DNA from: Candidatus Woesearchaeota archaeon
GTDB taxonomy: Archaea; Nanoarchaeota; Nanoarchaeia; Woesearchaeales; JAGVZT01
Assembly (NCBI GenBank): GCA_017608295.1
Contig: JAFCGF010000005.1
Coordinates: 117,924 to 181,923 of the forward strand
Length of the DNA: 64,000 nt
Direction: 5' to 3'
The notes beneath the pieces are model-generated. The model ran no database searches, was not told where the DNA came from, and worked only from the letters and a program-made list of their open reading frames with translations. This document shows positions 34,439-43,557 of this stretch, piece by piece (the first letter of the stretch is position 1; every line of letters starts with the position of its first letter). Made by a program: the position numbers and the translations under genes.

Positions 34439-35332
34439 ATGCAAATATGGATTTGGAGTCTTATTGGCATTTTCATCCTGTTTCTCCTCTGGGGTATCAG
34501 GATAATTCGTCCTACACACCGCGCATTGGTTGAGCGATTCGGAAAGTACAACAGGTACGCTAACCCAGGCTTCCACTGGATTATCCCAATCATTGACAGG
34601 ATGTTCCAGGTGAACATCACAGAACAGATGGTGGATGCTGAGCCGCAGGAAATTATCACAGGCGACAATCTCAATGCCCGCGTGGACGCTCAGGTTTATT
34701 TCAGGGTAAAGCCTGACGAGGGTGATGTCAAAGCATCGCAGTACAACGTATATGATTTCGAGTACCAGATAGTCAATCTTGCAAGGACAACCCTAAGAAA
34801 CATCATCGGAACACTCACACTGATTGAGGCGAACAGCGAGCGTGACCGCATCAACGTCGAACTCATGAAAACTCTCAAGACTGAGACTACTAACTGGGGC
34901 ATTGAAGTCGTGCGAACTGAATTGAAAGAAATCGACCCGCCAAAAGATGTCCAGGAGACCATGAACAAGGTTGTGAAGGCAGAGAACGAGAAAATCGCAG
35001 CAAAAGATTACGCATTGGCAACTGAAACTCAGGCAGACGGTGACCGAATGGCAGCCATCAAGGTAGCAGCTGGTTTCAAGGAGGCAAAGATTCTCGAGGC
35101 ACAAGGTGACGCGCGGGCAATCCAGCTTGTTCACGAAGCAGCCAACAAGTATTTCGTCGGGAATGCACAGCTTCTCAAGCGCCTTGAGACTGTTGAAGTT
35201 TCACTCAAGAAGAACGCAAAAATCGTTCTCCCAACTGAAGGCAATCTTGTCAATATCATCAGCGACATGGCTGGCGGCATAGTGCCTTTCGAGAGGAACG
35301 GCAAGAACGTGAAGGTTCCTAAGCCGAAGTAG
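34439..35332 (+). CDS. Stomatin/prohibitin-like SPFH (band 7) protein
   Basis: 297 aa. One N-terminal transmembrane helix (3-22) and then the SPFH domain (RIIRPTHRALVERFGKY, ARTTLRNIIGTLTL, IEVVRTELKEIDPP) with a helical C-terminal part (AKDYALATETQADGDRMA). These proteins form oligomeric rings on the membrane and organise proteases or transporters. TATA box TTTATATAAT (34396-34405) and GAGGTGA near 34426 decide the start. No NfeD or membrane protease partner is adjacent; it overlaps the 3' end of pepF by 14 bp. Confidence 0.9.
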   Translation: MQIWIWSLIGIFILFLLWGIRIIRPTHRALVERFGKYNRYANPGFHWIIPIIDRMFQVNITEQMVDAEPQEIITGDNLNARVDAQVYFRVKPDEGDVKASQYNVYDFEYQIVNLARTTLRNIIGTLTLIEANSERDRINVELMKTLKTETTNWGIEVVRTELKEIDPPKDVQETMNKVVKAENEKIAAKDYALATETQADGDRMAAIKVAAGFKEAKILEAQGDARAIQLVHEAANKYFVGNAQLLKRLETVEVSLKKNAKIVLPTEGNLVNIISDMAGGIVPFERNGKNVKVPKPK

Positions 35333-37115
35333 TGTAGTCTTCCAGTCGGTCCATCATATCGGAAAGCATGTTGAAGCCGTTTTGCCAGAAGTCAGGAGAT
35401 GTGATGTCCATCCCAACTTCAGCAAGCAGCTCAACAGGATTCTCTGAGCCTCCTGCTGAGAGCACTCTCTCTATCTTAGGAAGATTCTCTTCAGGATCTT
35501 CCTTGTACATCTGGTAGAGGGACATGGTGAGGAGGTCTCCAAAGGAGTATCCATAGCAATAGAAAGGTGTGCGCTGGATATGAGGTATCTTCGCCCAGCT
35601 GTACCTGGTTTTCTCCCCTACTTCAACGCTATCCCCGACCATCTCGGAATACACATCATGGAAAATGTCAGAAAGACTCTCCATAGTGACACCCTCTTGG
35701 ATTGCTTCATGTGCTGCCAATTCGAACTTCACTATGTAGGACTGCCAGAGGATTGTTCCATAAGCATCTGTTAGCTTTGAGGCGAGCATGGTCTTTCGCT
35801 CTTCATCATCAGCTTTTTCAAATAGCTTATCCCACACAATCATCTCACACAGTGTCGAAGCAGTCTCAGCAAGCGTTATTGGTGCATGCTGGACTGATTG
35901 TGAGAGATGGTTGGCGTAGAGTGAATGGATACCATGGCCAAGCTCATGAGCAAGTGTCATCACGCCATCCATGGTGCCGTTGAAATTCATGAGCACATAA
36001 GGGGGAAGGTCAGGACCTACTGTCGCACAAAAAGCGCCTCCCCGCTTACCTGCCCTGGGATGTGAATCAATATGGTCAGCATCTACAATTGCCCTCGCAT
36101 GCTCTGCAAATGTGGGTGAGAATTCCGCCAGCGTCTCGAGCACCAGCTCAAGGCCTTCCTCATAGCTGATTTCCTTGGGCTTCTTATCATCAAGCGGTGC
36201 CCAGAGGTCATAGCCATGAAGTTTGTCCAGGCCCAGCAACTCTGCTTTGTGGCGGAACCAGCGGTGGAATATGCCTCTGTTCTCTGTGCACGTCTCGAGT
36301 AGAGTCTCCACGACTTCGTCTGGAATCTCATTTCTGCGGTTCCTCACTGAGATAGGTTTTTCATGTCCCCTAAGCTTCACGCCCACACCATTCCAATCTT
36401 TCACCGACGCTTCGTAGATAGAGAAATACAAATCGAGATTTTCCGCAAATGCCTCTGCGGTTGCTATTGAAGCTGCCTCTCTCTCCCTTCGGTCAGGTGA
36501 GTCATAGAACTTACTCAATTCTGCCCTCGTGTCAAACCATCGACCTCTCTTCTTACCTTCAGGCTTGAAGAAATATCTCTGCTTGGCCTCAATCTTCGCC
36601 CTCAAATCTGAAGGCAAACTTCCAAGGGCGTTGTTCTTCGTGGAGATTGCCTGTTCAACGTCCTGGTGGAGGGTAAAGCGCTCTGATTCCCTGGACAGGT
36701 GAAGCCCGTATTCCTGGTCTGGCATGGTTGGTGTCGCTGCAAACAGCCTGGCCGCATTCTCATCATCGAGAGTCTCCATTCCCTCGACTTCCTTTCCTTT
36801 GAGCCAGTGGCTAATAGGTCTGCCAGCATCTCCCCATTTGTTCCAGAGGTCCATAGTCTTTCCTTTCTCAAGCCCACCCTCAGGAGAACTCGTGTCTGTG
36901 CTCAGCTGAAGATAGCCATGATAGTAAAGCCTGTACATCCTGGATGAGATATCTTCTCCAAATCGGATATATTCCTCGAATAGCTCCTTCGACATGTCAG
37001 GAGACATCTTCTCTTTCCATTCACTGTACTTTTCAATATCGGGTTCAATGGTCCCATATATCTCGTCCCACCCGTTGGGAACAAGACCAGTAATATCCCA
37101 CCTAACTTCATCCAT
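35319..37115 (-). CDS. pepF: Oligoendopeptidase F (M3B metallopeptidase)
   Basis: 598 aa from ATG 37115 (GGTGAT upstream, TATA box TTTATAAAC at about 37153 on the minus strand). The M3 zinc motif HELGH is at 390-394, and ETASTLCEMIVWDKLF carries the third ligand Glu. Length and the C-terminal YSWAKIPHIQRTPFYCYGYSFG block are typical of PepF. It cleaves short peptides in the cytoplasm during protein turnover. Independent gene; convergent with the stomatin gene. Confidence 0.95.
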   Translation of the reverse strand: MDEVRWDITGLVPNGWDEIYGTIEPDIEKYSEWKEKMSPDMSKELFEEYIRFGEDISSRMYRLYYHGYLQLSTDTSSPEGGLEKGKTMDLWNKWGDAGRPISHWLKGKEVEGMETLDDENAARLFAATPTMPDQEYGLHLSRESERFTLHQDVEQAISTKNNALGSLPSDLRAKIEAKQRYFFKPEGKKRGRWFDTRAELSKFYDSPDRREREAASIATAEAFAENLDLYFSIYEASVKDWNGVGVKLRGHEKPISVRNRRNEIPDEVVETLLETCTENRGIFHRWFRHKAELLGLDKLHGYDLWAPLDDKKPKEISYEEGLELVLETLAEFSPTFAEHARAIVDADHIDSHPRAGKRGGAFCATVGPDLPPYVLMNFNGTMDGVMTLAHELGHGIHSLYANHLSQSVQHAPITLAETASTLCEMIVWDKLFEKADDEERKTMLASKLTDAYGTILWQSYIVKFELAAHEAIQEGVTMESLSDIFHDVYSEMVGDSVEVGEKTRYSWAKIPHIQRTPFYCYGYSFGDLLTMSLYQMYKEDPEENLPKIERVLSAGGSENPVELLAEVGMDITSPDFWQNGFNMLSDMMDRLEDYTTSA

Positions 37116-37255
37116 AAGTATCACCAACTATACTTGTAAAAATGTCTTGCTAGTTTATAAATCTATCGTTTTTAATTACTTCCAAATAGTGAATTTAAGT
37201 AATTTTTATGCAAAGAGACTAAGACAGATGAAATCTCAAGAAGATAAGGTCTGAA

Positions 37256-37436
37256 CGAGCCCGCGGGGATTCGAACCCCGGACCTACTGCTTTATCCGCC
37301 TCTGCTCTTTTTTTCTCCCCGCTTGCGCGGAGACTACTCCAAGACTCGTCATTGGCGTAGGAGGCAGTCGCGCTATTTGCCTTACGGCAAATCCACAAAT
37401 CGCAGATTTGTCGTATCCAGACTGCGCTACGGGCTC
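37256..37436 (-). tRNA. tRNA-Arg(CCU) with anticodon-loop intron and a 40-nt hairpin insertion in the D-loop
   Basis: Acceptor GAGCCCG (37430-37436) pairs with CGGGCTC (37257-37263); discriminator G; no CCA encoded. D stem GCGC/GCGC, anticodon stem ACTGC/GCAGT, loop CTCCTA with anticodon CCT at 37359-37361, and T arm CGGGG-TTCGAAT-CCCCG are all perfect. Two insertions interrupt it. A canonical 37/38 intron of about 66 nt (37292-37357) can form a bulge-helix-bulge: GCCTC/GAGGC and CGCC/GGCG. A 40-nt insert in the D-loop (37374-37413) is made of two perfect hairpins, ATTTGCC-TTAC-GGCAAAT and ACAAATC-GCA-GATTTGT in plus-strand reading. Without both, the tRNA is a normal 75 nt. Confidence 0.85.
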
Positions 37437-37441
37437 TTAGG

Positions 37442-37481
37442 TGGCGTTAGCCAGCTAAGCCAGTCAATGCGTAGCATTGAC
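37442..37481. repeat. Two abutting short-loop hairpins between tRNA-Arg(CCU) and truD
   Basis: 37442-37462 forms TGGC(G)TTAGC-CA-GCTAAGCCA. 37463-37481 forms GTCAATGC-GTA-GCATTGAC, perfect over 8 bp. They touch each other and lie just upstream of the tRNA 5' end, whose D-loop contains two hairpins of the same type. Confidence 0.65.
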
Positions 37482-37542
37482 GCTGCTTGACGGAATGGAA
37501 GCAGATAATGTTTTTTAAAGGTTCTGCCATCTTCAACTGACA

Positions 37543-38562
37543 ATGACGTTCACCTTGAAGCAGGAGCCTGAAGACTTTGTCGTAGAGGAAATCCCAAAAC
37601 CCTGGATAATCAACGACATCAAGGGCCCCTACACCTATTTCAAACTTCAAAAACGCGACTTCACCACAGAGGAAGCAGTCAGAAGAATCGCACAAAAGGT
37701 CAGGAGGCCGAGGAAGCTCTTCGGCTATGCAGGCACAAAGGACAGAAGGGCAATGACAACACAGTACTGCTCCGTCAAGGGGAGTTTCCGCACATTAGAG
37801 ATGGACGGAATATCAGCAGAGCCAATAGGTGCAGGAACTGAGCCAATCTCCCTCGGAGACCTTTTAGCGAACCGCTTCACCATAAAGGTAAGGGATGCAA
37901 AAAAAGAACCCACACGCCTCAATTATGTTCCCAACTATTTCGACGAGCAGCGTTTCGGCTCGAAAGGGGACAACCACATCATCGGAGAAGCGATTCTCAG
38001 GAATGATTTCCAGAAGGCGGCACAGCTTGCGATACAGCAGAGCATCAGATTCGCAGAAAAAGCCAGAGAACATCTCGAAAAGAACCCCAATGAGCATGTC
38101 GGCGCATTGCGCCTCCTGCCGAAGAAAACCCTCCTCTTCTATCTCCACAGCTATCAAAGCATGCTCTTCAACGAGCTGCTCGACGGGATAATACGTGTAT
38201 CGACAGGGGACATCAGTGAAATCAAGATACAGCCCTTCGGCACCTTTGCAGTCCCTAAAGAAGTCCTGCTCAATATGCTTTCGATAGAGCTGCCCATCAT
38301 CGGCTTCGGCACAGCATTTGAGGATGTTGAAGATAACATCATAAGGAAGCTCGCAGCAAAGAGCATTTCATCAAGAAACCTCACTCCAAGGAGCTTCATC
38401 ATCCGCCAGATCCCCGAACTGAGCGCAGAAGGCAAGATGAGAAGCGCTTTTGTTGCCCTGGACGGCCTTGTTGTCAAGAAAGAAAAAGATGGCTTTCTCG
38501 TCTCATTCTCACTCCCCCCAGGAAGCTACGCAACAGCCGCTATCAAAGCAATGTTCGCGTAG
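37543..38562 (+). CDS. truD: tRNA pseudouridine synthase TruD family
   Basis: 339 aa. N-terminal DFVVEEI, then the catalytic motif FGYAGTKDRRAMTTQ with Asp67 as nucleophile. The central RFG and NYFDEQRFG motif and the later YLHSYQSMLFNELL block are standard for TruD. In archaea the family modifies tRNA (for example position 13 and/or 35). It stands alone, with its start about 105 bp upstream of the tRNA-Arg(CCU) gene in divergent orientation. Confidence 0.95.
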   Translation: MTFTLKQEPEDFVVEEIPKPWIINDIKGPYTYFKLQKRDFTTEEAVRRIAQKVRRPRKLFGYAGTKDRRAMTTQYCSVKGSFRTLEMDGISAEPIGAGTEPISLGDLLANRFTIKVRDAKKEPTRLNYVPNYFDEQRFGSKGDNHIIGEAILRNDFQKAAQLAIQQSIRFAEKAREHLEKNPNEHVGALRLLPKKTLLFYLHSYQSMLFNELLDGIIRVSTGDISEIKIQPFGTFAVPKEVLLNMLSIELPIIGFGTAFEDVEDNIIRKLAAKSISSRNLTPRSFIIRQIPELSAEGKMRSAFVALDGLVVKKEKDGFLVSFSLPPGSYATAAIKAMFA

Positions 38563-38679
38563 GGGATATATGTCCCATTTTTCAAAGAAAACACTTATAA
38601 GCGTCCCTCTATTGTCCGGAGCCAGGGGAAGGACACTATCATACATTGGAGATAGTTGTACCTTAAGAAGGGGAGTGAA

Positions 38680-40083
38680 GTGGCACGCAGCCTTGAGGAG
38701 TATCTAGATGACATCAAGCAGGAAGGCCTCTCTTTAGACCACAGAGAAAAAGTCGTCTGCGATGCATTTAGGGAAGCAATCAAGGAGCACGGGCGCTACC
38801 CTGCGAGGAAGATGCTTGCCGAGAACCTCGGAAACCTCTTGCGCCAAGAAGAGGCAGTTGACATCTACAGTGAGTCCACCCCGGGGTGTGATAAGCACTT
38901 TGAGCTCAAAAAGCAATTCGATGATGGCGAGCGCATCGTCATCGAGGGCATAGGTTTCTACAATCCCAAGGCAATCAACACAGAGAATCCCCTACAGAAC
39001 TCGACCGCGGCAAACACATTCTTCAACACGATAACAGCATCATATATCCCGCTCAACATCGCCAACAAGTTCACGGACAATGAGATTATCAAGAAACTCA
39101 GCGCAGGCGTAATGCCGATGGGAATTGCCCTAAAACTCTTCACCAAGGCATTCAAGGAATGGAACAAAGAGAACCGTGATTATAACAAGGTCGCAAGGTA
39201 CACCCTGGCGGGCGTGGGCGGAGTAGCCATATCAACAGGAGTGACATTTGTCAATGGCCCTCTCAAGAAGTACATCCTCAACCCTATGATGGCAGCATAC
39301 AGCGGGATGGCCACAGGCATCAAGGACAGGTTCACCAAGCGGGGCCTTTCCCTGCACGAGCAGCTTCCCCCATTGGGCACAATCCGCAATGACCTCAGAG
39401 AGCAGGCACAGCGCTACGACGGGGTGCTGGCAGCCCACGATGAAGACATCTACGCCATCAAGAGAGATTATATTCCGGACCTTGTGAGGGATGTCAATGT
39501 ATTCCTCAAGCATCACCTCAAGAGCGTGAAGCCGCGGGACATCGACATTGAGTTTGATATTGCAGTCGCACCGCTCAACACCATAGTAGACGACAGTGTC
39601 TCCCTTGGCAGCCGCTCCACTGAGACTGTGGAGTTCTCATACTTCCATGTGAACGGCCTGAGCGCCCCAGAAGTCGCATATTCCTACATCACCTCAGCAA
39701 TATTTATCGACCGTGAGCAGAACCCGGGAATGATACGCCTCAGGGGAGATGAAGTACTGGAGGAGCTTGCAGTATACCACAGCGACAGGGGATTCGACAT
39801 CATGCTCGAGCAGACACGCCTTGAGACTGTCGCGTATGCCTATGCTGATGTGAGAAGGGCCGAGCTTGATGACACCATGGAAAAGGACGAGATACTCGGC
39901 GAAATCAGCGCAGAGCTGCTCTTGCTTGGTATCGACGAAGAGATCATAGGGACCATAAGGGAAAAGCTCTACCCCGACATCATTGGGGAAGCAATGGCCG
40001 TATTCCAGAAGTGGACAGGTAACACAGATGTATACGGCTACCTCACACATTACACGCTCATGAAAGCCGAGGGGCTTTTTTGA
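38680..40083 (+). CDS. Protein of unknown function, membrane-associated centre
   Basis: About 467 aa with a GTG start at 38680, preferred because AAGGGGAG lies 6 bp upstream; a TTG at 38656 is also in frame. TATA-like CTTATAAG is near 38593. Residues about 90-215 contain hydrophobic patches (YTLAGVGGVAISTGVTFV) that may enter the membrane. The rest is soluble, with a helical, acidic C-terminal half (EKDEILGEISAELLLLGIDEE). No family or catalytic motif is recognised. The gene-free hairpin region follows it. Confidence 0.6.
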   Translation: MARSLEEYLDDIKQEGLSLDHREKVVCDAFREAIKEHGRYPARKMLAENLGNLLRQEEAVDIYSESTPGCDKHFELKKQFDDGERIVIEGIGFYNPKAINTENPLQNSTAANTFFNTITASYIPLNIANKFTDNEIIKKLSAGVMPMGIALKLFTKAFKEWNKENRDYNKVARYTLAGVGGVAISTGVTFVNGPLKKYILNPMMAAYSGMATGIKDRFTKRGLSLHEQLPPLGTIRNDLREQAQRYDGVLAAHDEDIYAIKRDYIPDLVRDVNVFLKHHLKSVKPRDIDIEFDIAVAPLNTIVDDSVSLGSRSTETVEFSYFHVNGLSAPEVAYSYITSAIFIDREQNPGMIRLRGDEVLEELAVYHSDRGFDIMLEQTRLETVAYAYADVRRAELDDTMEKDEILGEISAELLLLGIDEEIIGTIREKLYPDIIGEAMAVFQKWTGNTDVYGYLTHYTLMKAEGLF

Positions 40084-40097
40084 AGGAAAAGTGATAA

Positions 40098-40228
40098 CAT
40101 CAACTCGCCGCTCGGCCCCATCCACCGGCTAAAGCCGGTGGTATTGCGGGTCTCGCATTTATAGGCGAGTTGATGGAATTGAAAACGTCGCGCTAAAGCG
40201 CGAGGTATTAAACCATGACGTTTTCAAT
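40098..40228. repeat. Two nested palindromic units with TAAA-loop hairpins
   Basis: Unit 1: CATCAACTCGCC (40098-40109) pairs with GGCGAGTTGATG (40164-40175) and encloses CCACCGGC-TAAA-GCCGGTGG (40122-40141). Unit 2: ATTGAAAACGTC (40178-40189) pairs with GACGTTTTCAAT (40217-40228) and encloses GCGC-TAAA-GCGC (about 40190-40201). In both units GGTATT follows the inner hairpin. Both have a 12-bp outer stem, so they are two copies of one element with compensatory changes. They sit between two plus-strand genes. They resemble ends of IS200/IS605-type elements or a structured 5' leader of the MoxR gene. Confidence 0.75.
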
Positions 40229-40265
40229 AAGCTAAAATTGAAAAACAAGGATGGGGGAGATAGGG

Positions 40266-41633
40266 ATGACATTACAAGAAAAAGTGCATGCACTCTATGA
40301 TGTGATTAGCGACAATTTTTACAAGAACGTTCCTGACTTGAAGGTCAAGACACCGAAGGGAGACAACGCAGCCTATAATTCCTGCCTGCTCTTCTCGACG
40401 CTGACCGCGTTGAACAACGGAAAGATTCTGCTGTTCGGCGAGTACGGGGGGGGAAAGACGACCTCGGCAGAGTATGTGTTGTCCATGTTCAAGGGCATTC
40501 CCCTGGACATCATCCAGATGGGCCAAATCAGGGGCCATCCTGAGCTGACAGAGGAAAAGACCAAGGGCCGGCCTGACCTGGCAAAGATGAACGCCGGTAT
40601 CGGGGAGGAGGTCATATGGGAGTTCTTCCCGCTGCTGCCCGGCCACCTGATTGACGAAATCAACCGTATTCCCGAGAGCAAGCAGAGCATGATTCTCGAG
40701 GGAGTGGGCAGAGGAATCTGGCAGTACCTTCGTGAGATTCTCTTCAAAGAGAACTGCCCCCTGTTCTCAACAAACAACTACGCTGACAAGGGCAACGTCG
40801 ACCTGATTCCGCCGATGAAGGACAGGTTCGACATGGCTGTGGAGTCGAAGTATCCAGGGGTTTTGAACGCGCTGGACATCGCCCTCACCTACCACAACGA
40901 GCACGACCACCTGCTCAAGAATGAGACAATCAAAGCAGACTGCATTGACATACTCATGGACGGCACCAAGCGCCTTGAGGAGCTTCCTGCCAAGCTGGAA
41001 GAGTACAAAATGCACATCAGCGAGAAGTTAAGGGTCGAGACGCTCTCTGCAGAGGAACTTGAGGATATCAATCTTGAGATTCGCGCGATGCCTGTGGACG
41101 ACAACGCCAAGATGTTCCTCAGTATGCTGATAACCGAACTGAACTGGAGCCCTGAGCACGGGACCAAACGTACAGGCGAGAAAGCAAGCCAGCACTATGA
41201 GCAGTATCTCTTCGCGAAAATAGAGAACGCTGGCTCAAGGCGAATGGACAAGGCCATTGTGCACTATGCAAGGTCGCTTGCGTGGCTCACAGGCGCAGAG
41301 TCTGTCAATCTCGAGCACATCACGACCGTTGCCCCTTACACCATGTGGCACCGCATCAAGTGGGCGGAAAGCCCCTGGTACCGCGGCCACAAGGAATCAC
41401 GGCAGCGCGAGGATCCCGAGGAGCTACACATCTCGAGAAAGGCAGTCGAGGAAGTCCAGGGGAGGATGCGCGAGCAGATGAAGAACGATACCCTGCCCAA
41501 GTTCTTCAAGATGCAGGAAGAAGTGATGGAGGGCAAAGTAGAGTTCAAGGCATTCAAAGCCAAATATGAGAGAGCGCAGCACCCTGTGTTCTCTGAGATT
41601 ATGGACATCACCGAGCGACTGACCCAGTGGTAA
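40266..41633 (+). CDS. MoxR-family AAA+ ATPase
   Basis: 455 aa from ATG 40266 (GGGGGAGAT upstream). Walker A is FGEYGGGKTTSAE, Walker B is HLIDEINRIPES, and sensor-1 STNNY follows. The extended lid domain and C-terminal helices fit the MoxR branch. These ATPases act as chaperones together with VWA proteins, inserting metal or remodelling complexes. The VWA partner starts 4 bp downstream. A palindromic region lies in its 5' leader, where it could affect expression. Confidence 0.9.
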   Translation: MTLQEKVHALYDVISDNFYKNVPDLKVKTPKGDNAAYNSCLLFSTLTALNNGKILLFGEYGGGKTTSAEYVLSMFKGIPLDIIQMGQIRGHPELTEEKTKGRPDLAKMNAGIGEEVIWEFFPLLPGHLIDEINRIPESKQSMILEGVGRGIWQYLREILFKENCPLFSTNNYADKGNVDLIPPMKDRFDMAVESKYPGVLNALDIALTYHNEHDHLLKNETIKADCIDILMDGTKRLEELPAKLEEYKMHISEKLRVETLSAEELEDINLEIRAMPVDDNAKMFLSMLITELNWSPEHGTKRTGEKASQHYEQYLFAKIENAGSRRMDKAIVHYARSLAWLTGAESVNLEHITTVAPYTMWHRIKWAESPWYRGHKESRQREDPEELHISRKAVEEVQGRMREQMKNDTLPKFFKMQEEVMEGKVEFKAFKAKYERAQHPVFSEIMDITERLTQW

Positions 41634-41637
41634 GCCC

Positions 41638-43518
41638 ATGGATGAGGATAACCTCGAAGAGATGCTGAAGCGTGTCTGGATGGAGGTACGGGAAGCCTTC
41701 TGGTACCCTCCCCTACCGGACCCTGTTTTCATGGATCCCATTCCCGCACCTGCAGGAATGGACATGCAGAACCATTTCAACACCTTCGTGAGCAAGGCAT
41801 TCCTCGGCTACCTCACTGAAGTCGGCCCTGCCGACACAGAAACCATTCTCACCGGGCTCCTGCTCCACGAGGCCAACCATTATGTGACCTGCCCGAAGGA
41901 TTTCAAGGGCTATCTTGAGTTGTTCTCAGCTTCCCGTCACGCGACATGGGGAAAGCAGCATGGGGTTGACATGGCAAAGAACGCGGTGAATTACTATGCC
42001 GATGTTGTGGTGAATACAGACATCACGGTTGTGATGGACAGGCATGAAGTCACCGAGATCTACAGAATCATGTATTCACCTGAGATGAGCGTACACCCCA
42101 AGCTAGGCCCTGCCATCCGGGCATCAGAACCTATCAACCGCATCATGGGGGGTCTGTATCAAGAGTTATGGGAATGCGATTTAGGGATTGTACCCATAGA
42201 AGAGGAACGAGCCATCATTGACGAGCTGAAGGGAATCGACTACCTCCATAGTGATAATAGGAAAGAGGACGTGCGGGAGTTCACACGGATTATTCTTCCT
42301 GTGATGCAGGAGATGATTGAGAAGCAGAAGGAAATGCAGAAAGAGCAGAAGAAAAAGAAGAAGGACCAGAAGGGCAAGCAGCAGCAAGACCAACAGGGAG
42401 ATCCTAGTTCCTCCTCCTCAGGAGAGGAATGCGAAGAGGGAGAGGAAGGAGACGAGCAGGGAGAGCCCCAGTCAGGGCCAGGCGGGGAAGGGGATGAGGA
42501 CATGTTCTCAGACGGCCTCCTTGATAATATTGACCCGAGCAGCTTCTCAGACGACGAGATAGAGGAAGGCCTGCGGGAATTCGCAGAAGAAGAAAACCAG
42601 AACGATTTCGCCGATGCGATGCATGATTTGGATTTAGATGAGCGCTTATATGGGGAGAAAGACAAGAAATCAACAGGCTATATCCCTATCAAACGTGGCA
42701 AAGAAGGGCTGCTGGCGCAGATTCAATTTTACAGCGCTCTCGCGAAGAAGTATGACCTACCCATCAAGACCCAGGAAATCCACAAGGACGGCTCATTGTA
42801 TCCTCACAGCCACACCAAGTACCAATTGGGAGATGACCTCCAGCGCGTGGACCCATTTAACAGCATGGGCAAGGTCATTCCCGGGCTGAGCAATCGCTGG
42901 CAGATGAAAGAGAGTGAGACAGTCGGCCAGAAGGAAGGTGTCCCGGACGCGATTATCTGCATTGATTCGTCTGGCAGCATGATCAACCCGTCTGGCGACT
43001 CGATAAACACGGGGAGGATATCACCAGCTGTTTTAGGTGCGTTTTGCGCTGCTGACGCTTACCTGGCGAATGATGCCAAGGTGGCGGTGGTGAACTTCAG
43101 CGCGTCTACCAACAGGACCGACTTCATCGACGACACGAAGACACTGTACAAGCTCATCTGCAGCTATCAGGGTGAAGGGACTCAATTAAGGACTGAAGCT
43201 ATTGACGAGCTGGTCGAGATGGCTACTGATAAGGTGGACATCATCCTGATAACAGATATGGCGATATTTAACATCGGCGAGGTGCTGCAGAACCTGAGCG
43301 AGCACACAAAGACGAACCGTTTGACTGTTGTGTCGCTTCATAGCCCTGGGGCTGTCTCCCAATACGGAAATTATGAAGGGGAGTCCTTGAGGAACGTGAA
43401 GATGCTCCAGAACCAGCTGGGCGATAGTGACAATGTCGGTTTTTACCATGTGAAATCTACAGACGACATCGCCAAGATTATCCTCGGCGAAACCACCAAG
43501 TCTTTCGGTATGAAGTAG
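41638..43518 (+). CDS. VWA-domain protein with N-terminal HExxH region (MoxR partner)
   Basis: 626 aa. HEANH at 77-81 in a helix (TGLLLHEANHYVTCP) looks like a zincin active site. A Lys/Gln and then Glu/Ser-rich low-complexity linker spans about 225-300. The VWA domain starts near 437 with a full MIDAS DSSGS at 443-447, followed by the conserved Thr in GEGTQL and Asp in ITDMA. MoxR-VWA pairs form ATP-driven chaperones. The N-terminal peptidase-like part suggests a DUF2201-type protein. Co-transcribed with the MoxR gene, 4 bp apart. Confidence 0.85.
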   Translation: MDEDNLEEMLKRVWMEVREAFWYPPLPDPVFMDPIPAPAGMDMQNHFNTFVSKAFLGYLTEVGPADTETILTGLLLHEANHYVTCPKDFKGYLELFSASRHATWGKQHGVDMAKNAVNYYADVVVNTDITVVMDRHEVTEIYRIMYSPEMSVHPKLGPAIRASEPINRIMGGLYQELWECDLGIVPIEEERAIIDELKGIDYLHSDNRKEDVREFTRIILPVMQEMIEKQKEMQKEQKKKKKDQKGKQQQDQQGDPSSSSSGEECEEGEEGDEQGEPQSGPGGEGDEDMFSDGLLDNIDPSSFSDDEIEEGLREFAEEENQNDFADAMHDLDLDERLYGEKDKKSTGYIPIKRGKEGLLAQIQFYSALAKKYDLPIKTQEIHKDGSLYPHSHTKYQLGDDLQRVDPFNSMGKVIPGLSNRWQMKESETVGQKEGVPDAIICIDSSGSMINPSGDSINTGRISPAVLGAFCAADAYLANDAKVAVVNFSASTNRTDFIDDTKTLYKLICSYQGEGTQLRTEAIDELVEMATDKVDIILITDMAIFNIGEVLQNLSEHTKTNRLTVVSLHSPGAVSQYGNYEGESLRNVKMLQNQLGDSDNVGFYHVKSTDDIAKIILGETTKSFGMK

Positions 43519-43557
43519 GCAAACCTTTTTAAGGCAATTTCGGTCAATAGTAGCCAC

